A stretch of DNA of 64,000 nt from Rivularia sp. PCC 7116 (lineage in GTDB: Bacteria > Cyanobacteriota > Cyanobacteriia > Cyanobacteriales > Nostocaceae). The position numbers and the translations under genes are program-made. Shown one piece after another: positions 26,261 to 33,878 of the stretch. How positions within the stretch are numbered: the first letter of the stretch is position 1; every line of letters begins with the position of its first letter. The stretch is taken from NCBI RefSeq assembly GCF_000316665.1, contig NC_019678.1:1240001-1304000 (forward strand). The letters are read 5' to 3'. Below the pieces are notes generated by a model that was not told the DNA's origin, searched no databases, and was given only the letters and a program-made list of their open reading frames with translations.

Positions 26261-26308
26261 ACTGTTCACTGCTCACTGTTCACTGCTCACTGTTTACTGC
26301 TCACTGAT
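26261..26308. repeat. Heptamer tandem repeat before the nnr gene
   Basis: About seven units of ACTGTTC / ACTGCTC / ACTGTTT end two bases before the ATG at 26311. As at 17653-17691, the repeat occupies the ribosome-binding region. Confidence 0.75.
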
Positions 26309-26310
26309 TA

Positions 26311-27888
26311 ATGTTTGATAACCGAGAATTAATTTCCCGAGTCGCAGTTACCGCAGCCCAAATGCGGGATATTGAAGGACGTATTTTTGCGGCAGGAATG
26401 CCTGTAGCTGCTTTGATGGAAAAAGTAGCAGGACTGATTACTTGTCGAACTGAAGAGATTCTAAGACAAGGGGAATATTCTTTCTGCTCTCCCTTTTCCC
26501 CCTCCTTGGGAATCCTCGCAGGTCCCGGGCATAATGGGGGTGATGCTTTAGTGGTTGCTCGCGAGTTGCATTTTCGCGGGTATAAAGTAAAGGTTTATTG
26601 TCCGATTTCTAAGTTAAAAGAATTAACTTCGCAGCATCTACAATTTGTCCGTAGTTTGGATATTCCTTGCTATGAATCCATTCAACCGCTGCAAGATTGC
26701 GATTTTTTTATTGATGGTTTATTTGGTTTCGGTTTAGAAAGAGATATTACCGAACCGATTGCAGGTGCCATTAATCAACTTAATCAATGGAATAAACCAA
26801 TTATCAGCATTGATGTACCTTCTGGTTTACATACAGATACCGGAGAAATTCTAGGAGTAGGGATTCGCGCAACCCATACTTTTTGCTTGGGTTTATGGAA
26901 ATTAGGTTTACTCGAAGACCAAGCTTTAGAATATATCGGTGAAGCTGAATTAATCGATTTTGATATTCAATATACAGATGTGCAAGCTGTACTAGGGGAA
27001 TTTCCTAAAATCAAACGCATTACTACAGCGACTGCACTTTCGACTCTACCTTTACCCCGTCAACAGGTTACTCACAAATATAAAGAAGGTCATTTACTGC
27101 TGGTTTGCGGCTCTCGTCGTTATTCGGGAGGTGCAATATTGACTGGTTTGGGAGCGCGTGCTTCTGGTGTGGGACTGCTCTCTATTGCCGTACCGCAGTC
27201 TCTTGCTGCCACAATGATTTCACATTTGCCCGAAGCTATAATTATTGGCTGCCCGGAAACTGAGAGCGGCGCGATCGCTCAACTAAAATTACCCGGTAAT
27301 AAGGATTTAAATAGCTTTGATGCGATTGCTTGCGGTCCTGGTATAACTGTAGATGCGGATTCAGTTGTACGAAAAATATTAGATTGTTCTCAAGATTTAC
27401 TTTTAGATGCTGATGGTTTAAATATTCTCGCGAATATGGGAACTCTGCCAACTTTACACAAACGGCAAGCATCAACCATACTTACCCCACATGCTGGCGA
27501 ATTTCAACGCTTATTCCCTAATATCGACAATGTTAATAAAAATAGAATATTGGCAGTACAAGAAGCCGCGAAACAATCTAGTGCAATCGTTCTGCTAAAA
27601 GGTTCAAGAACTGCCATTGCAAATCATCAAGGTTGCGTTTGGATTAATCCTCAAAGCACCCCAGCACTAGCTCGTGGAGGTAGTGGTGATGTGTTAACTG
27701 GATTACTCGGGGGATTAATGGCGCAAGCGGTATCGCGAAATTTACCTGTAGAAACAACGGTTGCAACTGCTGCATGGTGGCACGCTCAAGCAGGTATTTT
27801 AGCTGCCCAAGAACGGACTCAACTAGGTGTAGATGCTTTCACTCTGACAAAATATCTTATGCCCGTTGTAGCCTCTACTAAGAAATAA
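26311..27888 (+). CDS. nnr: Bifunctional NAD(P)H-hydrate repair enzyme Nnr
   Basis: 525 residues. The N-terminal epimerase domain (YjeF_N, about 1-225) has the LAGPGHNGGDALVVAREL motif, DFFIDGLFGFGL and SIDVPSGLHTDTG. The C-terminal ADP- or ATP-dependent dehydratase domain (YjeF_C, about 240-520) has HKYKEGHLLLVCGSRRYSGG, AIACGPGI, LLDADGLN, LTPHAGEF and ALARGGSGDVLTGLLGGL. Both halves are complete, matching the YjeF-type fusion. The enzyme epimerises and dehydrates hydrated NAD(P)H back to usable coenzyme. The start ATG directly follows a heptamer repeat. Confidence 0.95.
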   Translation: MFDNRELISRVAVTAAQMRDIEGRIFAAGMPVAALMEKVAGLITCRTEEILRQGEYSFCSPFSPSLGILAGPGHNGGDALVVARELHFRGYKVKVYCPISKLKELTSQHLQFVRSLDIPCYESIQPLQDCDFFIDGLFGFGLERDITEPIAGAINQLNQWNKPIISIDVPSGLHTDTGEILGVGIRATHTFCLGLWKLGLLEDQALEYIGEAELIDFDIQYTDVQAVLGEFPKIKRITTATALSTLPLPRQQVTHKYKEGHLLLVCGSRRYSGGAILTGLGARASGVGLLSIAVPQSLAATMISHLPEAIIIGCPETESGAIAQLKLPGNKDLNSFDAIACGPGITVDADSVVRKILDCSQDLLLDADGLNILANMGTLPTLHKRQASTILTPHAGEFQRLFPNIDNVNKNRILAVQEAAKQSSAIVLLKGSRTAIANHQGCVWINPQSTPALARGGSGDVLTGLLGGLMAQAVSRNLPVETTVATAAWWHAQAGILAAQERTQLGVDAFTLTKYLMPVVASTKK

Positions 27889-27924
27889 CTCTCAAGCCAA
27901 GACATTTGTACGATTTTTTAAATC

Positions 27925-28164
27925 TTAAGAATTACACACCATGCGCGAGTGAGCTAAATCCCGAATTAATGGGACTCGCGAACTAATATATATACTCATT
28001 TCTTTAATCTGCTCGCCGCTCAGCAGCTTTCTGCTTTCTAGCTTGCCGAGCAACTGTCCAATCAAGTCTGTATCATTCAAACTTAAAATTGTCTTTGTTT
28101 CGGTTTCTTCAATCACCGACCAGACATGACGCATTGTAACTGCTCGTTCTCTAAGTCCTAACAT
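27925..28164 (-). CDS. Small conserved-type protein of unknown function
   Basis: 79 residues, or 69 if the second ATG (TMRHVWSVIEETE) is used; the latter has GAGAACGAG upstream and looks the better start. The protein has a mixed helix/strand composition with ILSLNDTDLIGQLLGKLE and MSIYISSRVPLIRDLA. It has neither a signal peptide nor a membrane helix. It is convergent with nnr, ending 36 bases after the nnr stop. I recall similar small proteins in other filamentous cyanobacteria but cannot name a function. Confidence 0.65.
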   Translation of the reverse strand: MLGLRERAVTMRHVWSVIEETETKTILSLNDTDLIGQLLGKLESRKLLSGEQIKEMSIYISSRVPLIRDLAHSRMVCNS

Positions 28165-28444
28165 AGCTTATCAACCCAAATCTAAATAAAATATTTCATT
28201 CTTATCACCAACCCACACTTAATTTTTAAACAAACTCAGATACATATCTCGAATGCTATTTATCATGCAGGCGGGTTAAACAATCTAAAGAAAATATTAA
28301 GGCTTAAATCTAAAGAAAATCTTAAATGTTGCAATACTTTACTCATTCGATGAGAATCTAAACATTCGGTTACATAAATCAATTTTCATGAGGTCGCTTA
28401 CTTCAAAGACCTTTAAGTTTTAAACGAGGATAGCTTATATAAGA

Positions 28445-28500
28445 TCCTTGAATATAGTAAATAAGCGCTAACCAGGATTCTATAATGGTTAACGCTTTTT
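28445..28500 (+). ncRNA. Putative small RNA 1 upstream of the double glutaminase
   Basis: TTATAT at 28435-28440 could be a -10 box with TTTAAG at 28411-28416 as -35. A transcript of about 56 bases would end in the hairpin GCGCTAACCA / TGGTTAACGC followed by TTTTT. The block resembles the one at 28716-28782 in sequence and order. Confidence 0.45.
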
Positions 28501-28728
28501 ATTTATTAGTATTGAGTATTGAGTGTATGCGATAAATTTATCAAGCTCGTAATCACCCAAATGAAAGCCCCGTCAGCTAACGGAGCTTTATTGGTAATGT
28601 CAAAATGTTAGAAAATCATAACTTATAATTCTAAAGAAAATCTAAAAAAGTATCGAAAATTGCTATTTATATGAAAATATATATTTAAGTTAATAACTCT
28701 TAATTCAGCGGAGTCAGCTTATATATAG

Positions 28729-28782
28729 GCTCTGAATATATTTAAAGAAGCGCCATCTTTTTTAACGGATTGGCGCTTCTTT
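28729..28782 (+). ncRNA. Putative small RNA 2 upstream of the double glutaminase
   Basis: AGCTTATATATAGG (from 28716) gives a -10-like box. A transcript of about 54 bases would end in a perfect 12-bp stem, AAAGAAGCGCCA / TGGCGCTTCTTT. Related to the 28445-28500 unit; the stem sequences differ but keep the GCGC-containing form. Confidence 0.45.
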
Positions 28783-28965
28783 AGTTATAATTGCTTTTCT
28801 AAGCTGCTTCTTAGCAGCGAGTAGTTAAGAACCATGAGTAGGGGATTATAATTTTAACCTTTGAGTTTAAATAGGTATATTTTTCAAGCTTTGTGAGCTT
28901 CAATACTGCAACTAGTGATAGAAATAGTTGAAACTAAGGTATAGTGCAACTTTTCTAAATGCGAT

Positions 28966-30969
28966 ATGACCGATATCAAGAATTTTCCACAGTTAAATGC
29001 TTCTGATAAAGGAATCACTCCAGCGTTGACGAGTTTTCTTGAAGATATATATTGCTTTTATCAATCCCTTAATGAAGGTACAGTTGCACAGAATATACCA
29101 GAGTTGGCTAAGGCGAATCCGGATTGGTTTGGAATTTGTGCGGTTGATGTAGATGGTAAAGTTTTCGACATCGGTCATACAACTCAAGAATTTAGCATCC
29201 AGTCAATTTCTAAGCCTTTTGTTTATGGATTGGCTTTGGAGGATTGGGGAAAAGATTACGTTCTCGAACGTATTGGTGTAGAACCGACTGGAGAACCTTT
29301 CAACTCGATAATGGAGCCAGAGGAAATATCCCGGCGGCATTACAACCCAATGGTTAATGCTGGTGCAATTGTCACTACAAGTTTAATCAAAGGTTCTGAT
29401 GCACAAAAGCGTTACAATCGTTTGCTTGAGATGTTTCGACGATACATAGGTAGGAATGTATCTATTGATTCGGCAATATTTAATTCTAAGAAAACCAGCG
29501 ACCATCTTAACCGAGCGATCGCCTACATGATGCTCAATTTTGATTTAATAGAAGGCAATATTAATGACATTATTAATCTGTATTTTCAACAATGCTCTTT
29601 GACAATTAACTGTCATGATTTAGCGGTGATGGCGGCGACTTTAGCCAACAAAGGTTTAAATCCGATGACCAGAGAGCGAGCCATAGATAAAAAATATGTC
29701 AAAGATATATTGAGTATTATGTATACCTGCGGTCTGTATGAATTTTCAGGTCAGTGGGCATATAAAGTTGGTTTACCGGCAAAAAGTGGTTTATCGGGTG
29801 CAATCATCGGGGTTGTTCCCAATCAAATGGGGATAGCTGTATTTTCTCCTCCCCTGGATGAGCGTAAAAAAAGTAAGAGGGGAGTCAAAGTTTTTGAAGC
29901 GCTTTCTGAAAAATTTGGATTACATATTTTTACTACGGATAATAAGGAAGTTTCCCCACAACCACAGCGGAAAATCCACTTTGTTGATTCAACAAGTCCG
30001 CAAACCCCAACTCAGTCAAATATAAAGATTCAATATAATCTACCATCCAAATCTTTAATTACATTTTTACGGGAATTACACTGCAAATATCTTCCTTTAA
30101 GAGATGGAAAAGCTTATGTCAGCGAAGCTGGTTTAGTAGATATTAATCCCGATTGGTTTGCTATTTGCATCGCTACGGTAGACGGACAAGTTTACTGCGT
30201 AGGAGATTGGGAAGAATCATTTTTAATTCAGTCAATATCAAAAGTTTTTGCTTACGGATTAGCACTCGAAGATAAAGGAAGAGATTACGTTTTAACCAAA
30301 GTTGATGTCGAACCAACCGGAGATGCTTACAACTCCATTATTAAAGTGGAATCCAAATCCAAACGACCTTATAACAGTATGGTGAATACCGGAGCGATCG
30401 CCACTACAAGTTTAATAGAAGGAGCAGGTCCGGGTCATAAACTTAACCGAATATTAGAAATGTACCGTCGCTATATCGGACGTAGAGTTTTTGTCGATAC
30501 ACCCATACTTGTATCCGAACAAAATAGTGGCGATCGCAATTGGGCTATATCATATTTGTTGCGAAATTTTGGCATGATTTCGGGAGATATTAGTCAAACT
30601 TTGCATTTGTATCTGCAGCAGTGCAGCATAATTATTAACTGTCGAGATTTAGCGTTGATGGGAGGAACTTTAGCTAATAGTGGCATAAATCCCGTGACTA
30701 AAGAGCGAGCCATCAATTCTATTTTTATTAAAGACTTGCTTAGCGTTATGCATACCTGTGGGATGTACGATTTTGCTGGGGAATGGGTATACAAAGTTGG
30801 ATTTCCGGCAAAAAGTGGAGTTGGTGGTGGAATCATTGGTGTAGTACCCAATCAAATGGGAATCGCAGTTTTTTCTCCCCCTCTGGATTCTCGCGGTAAC
30901 AGCATTCGGGCGATTAAAGTTTGCGAAGAACTATCTAAATATTTAGGGTTACATATTTTTGCTCGGTGA
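28966..30969 (+). CDS. Double-domain glutaminase (two GlsA units fused head to tail)
   Basis: 667 residues hold two complete glutaminase domains (about 15-325 and 355-665), where normal GlsA has one of about 310. Both carry the Ser-x-x-Lys dyad: QSISK with Ser80/Lys83, and QSISK with Ser423/Lys426. Both carry VNAGAI/VNTGAI, Y-QQCS, and VG-PAKSG followed by GVVPNQMGIAVFSPPLD. By family alignment the Glu in SE-x5-RN is kept in domain 2 (VSEQNSGDRN) but is Lys175 in domain 1 (NSKKTSDHLN). The N-terminal active-site Tyr of the family is Asn43 in domain 1 and Ser386 in domain 2. Glutaminases convert glutamine to glutamate and ammonia. Domain 1 may be inactive and regulatory. I give no gene symbol because of the unusual build. 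Confidence 0.92.
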   Translation: MTDIKNFPQLNASDKGITPALTSFLEDIYCFYQSLNEGTVAQNIPELAKANPDWFGICAVDVDGKVFDIGHTTQEFSIQSISKPFVYGLALEDWGKDYVLERIGVEPTGEPFNSIMEPEEISRRHYNPMVNAGAIVTTSLIKGSDAQKRYNRLLEMFRRYIGRNVSIDSAIFNSKKTSDHLNRAIAYMMLNFDLIEGNINDIINLYFQQCSLTINCHDLAVMAATLANKGLNPMTRERAIDKKYVKDILSIMYTCGLYEFSGQWAYKVGLPAKSGLSGAIIGVVPNQMGIAVFSPPLDERKKSKRGVKVFEALSEKFGLHIFTTDNKEVSPQPQRKIHFVDSTSPQTPTQSNIKIQYNLPSKSLITFLRELHCKYLPLRDGKAYVSEAGLVDINPDWFAICIATVDGQVYCVGDWEESFLIQSISKVFAYGLALEDKGRDYVLTKVDVEPTGDAYNSIIKVESKSKRPYNSMVNTGAIATTSLIEGAGPGHKLNRILEMYRRYIGRRVFVDTPILVSEQNSGDRNWAISYLLRNFGMISGDISQTLHLYLQQCSIIINCRDLALMGGTLANSGINPVTKERAINSIFIKDLLSVMHTCGMYDFAGEWVYKVGFPAKSGVGGGIIGVVPNQMGIAVFSPPLDSRGNSIRAIKVCEELSKYLGLHIFAR

Positions 30970-31384
30970 TACGGAACGAGTAACGAGTAGCTGTTGAGGA
31001 ATGGACTATAAGGTAACTGATAGCAAGATGGAAACAAGGTAGTTTAGTTGCTGATATAACTATTCCGCTTTGTTTTTGATAGTACGAATCTAAACAAAAT
31101 CGAAAATATTTCGATAATCCTAATTAGAAGTACTAGTCTAGAAAAAGTGTATTTATCTGGTTTGGCGTGAAAAATGCCAGATTGTATGTAATTAGTTATG
31201 ATTTGTAAGACGGATAGAATATCTAGCGTTAGCCATTCAAAACTTTAGAGTTAAAGGTCTTGATTAAATAGATTTAGCTCAAAAAAGCGTTAATAAATTA
31301 TTGTATTTCGCTTAAAAAAGCAGAGTGGAGCAGATAAAAGCGATTTCCACAGTAAAGTATTAAGAGTGTAAAAGGAGAAAAGAC
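30970..31384. other. Intergenic region before the FKBP gene
   Basis: AT-rich with no coding frame I can support. ATCTGG (31155) and CCAGAT (31177) form a weak inverted repeat. The end of the region carries AAGGAG, the ribosome-binding site of the next gene. Confidence 0.5.
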
Positions 31385-31813
31385 ATGACACAAGCTAAAG
31401 CTGGTGACAACGTAAAAGTTCACTACACGGGCAAGTTGGATGATGGTACAGTTTTTGATTCCTCTGCCGAACGCGAACCTTTACAGTTCTCCCTTGGTTC
31501 GGGAAATGTAATTCCTGGATTTGAAGAAGCGATAGTCGGTATGGCTCCCGGAGAGTCCAAAACTGCAACTATTCCCGCAGATCAAGCTTACGGTCCTCAA
31601 CGTGAAGAACTAGTAATAACAGTTGAGAAAGAGCAAATACCTACAGATTTATCAGTAGAAGTCGGTCAACAATTACAGATTTCTCAAAATAACGGTCAGG
31701 TAATTCCAGTTATCGTTACAGACGTTTCGGATTCCAAAGTTACCCTTGATGCAAATCATCCTTTAGCAGGACAACAGTTAACTTTTGATATTGAGTTAGT
31801 TGAAGTTGGTTAA
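31385..31813 (+). CDS. FKBP-type peptidyl-prolyl isomerase (SlyD-like)
   Basis: 142 residues. FKBP parts ([53 protein letters not shown]) flank an insert-in-flap domain (about 70-120), as in SlyD. The His-rich metal-binding tail of Escherichia coli SlyD is missing. It probably folds proteins in the cytosol by isomerising proline peptide bonds. AAAAGGAGAAAAGACATG gives an excellent ribosome-binding site and fixes the start. Repeat copy C follows the stop. Confidence 0.94.
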   Translation: MTQAKAGDNVKVHYTGKLDDGTVFDSSAEREPLQFSLGSGNVIPGFEEAIVGMAPGESKTATIPADQAYGPQREELVITVEKEQIPTDLSVEVGQQLQISQNNGQVIPVIVTDVSDSKVTLDANHPLAGQQLTFDIELVEVG

Positions 31814-31828
31814 ATAAATATTTGACCA

Positions 31829-31880
31829 TAAGCCCGCGAAGGCGGGCTTTGTTTTGTTAGCCCCAGACTTATAGTCTGAA
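31829..31880 (-). repeat. Two-hairpin dispersed repeat, copy C
   Basis: AGCCCGC-gaa-GCGGGCT, TTGTTTTGTTAGCCCC, then AGACT-tat-AGTCT: a well-preserved copy in the minus orientation. It lies between convergent genes (FKBP and the NACHT gene), where its hairpins may act as terminators. Confidence 0.72.
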
Positions 31881-31926
31881 GGCATTCGATAAAATAGCAT
31901 CTCTGTTCGCCTCCATATTAAAATTG

Positions 31927-33795
31927 CTAAGATTTAACTAACAATCCCAACAAAAAGCCGACAAGTACTAGTAAAAAGCAGAATATACCCGCAAAGATAA
32001 AAACAATTTTTTGATTAATTGGTATTAATAATAAATTGTTGTCGGATTTAAGTATCTCTTTGAATGCAGGAGAATCATTTTCATGATTTACCACGGGCGG
32101 TGAAATCGGGGTATGTTCCTCCTGTGGTGATGGAAAAATAACTGGCTTGACAGTTATTACTTCTTGTTGAACTAAGTCTTCTTGCGAAGTTGGGTTTTTT
32201 TCTTGTTCGACATGCTTGGGGCTTGGTGAGATATTTTCTTCTTCTTTTAAAGTTGGTTTTGGTACTTCTGATGATGTATTAACGCTTTTATTCTCAAATT
32301 TACTTAAAGGCTTACTTATAAGATAAGGTTCAGAAAAATCTTGTTTATAACCTCGAAAATAAACACCAGCTTTTAATTCACCTAATGACTTTGCAGCTTC
32401 GTAACGCACATCTCGATCTGAGTCTCGGAGTAAATCAATTAATAAATTAGTCGCTCGTAATTTGTTTAATTTACCCAGCGCGATCGCAACTTTATCTTTG
32501 CCAATTAATTTGTGTGAATTCGCAGTAATTGATTTTTCATCTAAATCATTATCTAAATCATTATTTAAAAATTGATCGGTGTAGAGAAAAGCAAAGTACT
32601 CGCGCAGTAATAAATGAGAAAACCGATAAGTCTCTTGTTCGGTATTCACACTTTTAATCAATAAATATAGATTTTGACATAAACTAAGAAAATCTTCTAT
32701 CTTTTCTTGAGGCAAAAGCCTGTTAAAAATATCTGGAAGAATGTAATTATCATCTGGATGCTCATCACTCATTACTAAGACAGCAATTTGTCCTAATATC
32801 TGCTTAAGCTCTTTTAAAGAAAAAGCAATTGCAGTAACGTTGTGTTGCTTCTCCTTTTCTCTTTCATAACTTTTGCTGATAAAATTGTCGAACAATTTTT
32901 CAGGGCTATTTATATTAGCCAACTCTTCTAACTCATTTTTATTTTGCCTGTCATTGCTTATATATGGCGATACTAATACTGCTAATAAGAATGGTGTCCG
33001 AACCATCTTTCGTAAAGCCATATTCTGAATTAGTATGCTCCATATTTTACGAAAAAACTTACTATCTTTAGCAAAATTATATTCTAAATAATTTTTAATT
33101 TCTTCGTAGTTTAACTGTTTAAGAATTACTGCACCATTTAAATTCAGTTTTTCGCCACCGTCCCTAGTAATTATTCTTTGATAATCTCGATTGCGGCAAG
33201 TTATAATTGTCGGATTACATCCGTATATAGATTCAAAAACAGCGAATTTTTGCATAAATTCTATGCGATAATCGCGCTGTTTAGCATTTGGGTCTTTTAT
33301 ACTAGAATCTTTTGCAGGTAATTCATCTAATCCATCTAGCAGAAATAGAACCTGCTGAGCTTTTATTTTTTGTTCTAATAATCTTTCATTTATTCCGGAA
33401 TAAATATATTTAGCCTGATTGATTAACCAGTTTAGAATATCTTCTTTTCTATCCCATCTACGGATTGGAGCAAATAAAGGTAAAAGCGATTGTGGATTTG
33501 TACTGTCTATATTTTGAGAAAATTTGCTGGCAAACATCCGTAACAACACTGTTTTACCAGCACCTGGTTCTCCTAGTAATAAAAGACGCTGTTCTTTATA
33601 ATTAAAAATAGTCTCTAATTCAGACCATTGAGTGGCTTCGGAGTTCTTGAAATGTTTAACTGGGTTAACAAAATCTGGTTTTTCTTCAAAAGAGCGTGAA
33701 AAATTATAGTATTTAAATTCACCTTTGATAATATCATCACTAAATTCTTGAATAAAATTTTGGAGATAAATTTTGAAGCTCTCTTCTTCATTCAT
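31927..33795 (-). CDS. NACHT NTPase with HEAT repeats and C-terminal membrane anchor
   Basis: 622 residues from ATG 33795; a TTG at 33885 could add 30 residues but would overlap the upstream gene and adds low-complexity sequence. Order: an N-terminal helical segment of about 70 residues, the NACHT domain (P-loop LLLLGEPGAGKTVLLRMF, Walker B LFLLDGLDELP, sensor CRNRDYQR), a helical linker (to about 415), one or two HEAT units (IALGKLNKLRATNLLIDLLR; VRYEAAKSLGEL), a Pro/Glu-rich linker, and a final membrane helix (IVFIFAGIFCFLLVLVGFLL). NACHT proteins are STAND switches that oligomerise on sensing a ligand; many bacterial ones act in anti-phage defence. It is the last gene of a three-gene operon with another NTPase and an EAD1-GUN4 protein. 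No obvious toxin or nuclease effector is present. Confidence 0.87.
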   Translation of the reverse strand: MNEEESFKIYLQNFIQEFSDDIIKGEFKYYNFSRSFEEKPDFVNPVKHFKNSEATQWSELETIFNYKEQRLLLLGEPGAGKTVLLRMFASKFSQNIDSTNPQSLLPLFAPIRRWDRKEDILNWLINQAKYIYSGINERLLEQKIKAQQVLFLLDGLDELPAKDSSIKDPNAKQRDYRIEFMQKFAVFESIYGCNPTIITCRNRDYQRIITRDGGEKLNLNGAVILKQLNYEEIKNYLEYNFAKDSKFFRKIWSILIQNMALRKMVRTPFLLAVLVSPYISNDRQNKNELEELANINSPEKLFDNFISKSYEREKEKQHNVTAIAFSLKELKQILGQIAVLVMSDEHPDDNYILPDIFNRLLPQEKIEDFLSLCQNLYLLIKSVNTEQETYRFSHLLLREYFAFLYTDQFLNNDLDNDLDEKSITANSHKLIGKDKVAIALGKLNKLRATNLLIDLLRDSDRDVRYEAAKSLGELKAGVYFRGYKQDFSEPYLISKPLSKFENKSVNTSSEVPKPTLKEEENISPSPKHVEQEKNPTSQEDLVQQEVITVKPVIFPSPQEEHTPISPPVVNHENDSPAFKEILKSDNNLLLIPINQKIVFIFAGIFCFLLVLVGFLLGLLVKS

Positions 33796-33878
33796 AATTG
33801 TTTTATAAAATATAGAGACCGTATTTTTTTCATATTCATTTTCATATTCATGACTAATAATTGTAATTAGATTATATT

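Larger units (their letters stand above)
28165..28965. other. Non-coding region with two related small-RNA-like units
   Basis: There is no supported protein gene. TCTAAAGAAAAT occurs at 28284, 28309 and 28630. Two similar blocks begin at 28432 and 28716 (AGCTTATATA, then TGAATATA, then AAGCG) and each ends in a hairpin. Between them GCCCCGTcagctaACGGAGC at about 28567 is a third hairpin, possibly a minus-strand terminator. Confidence 0.6.
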
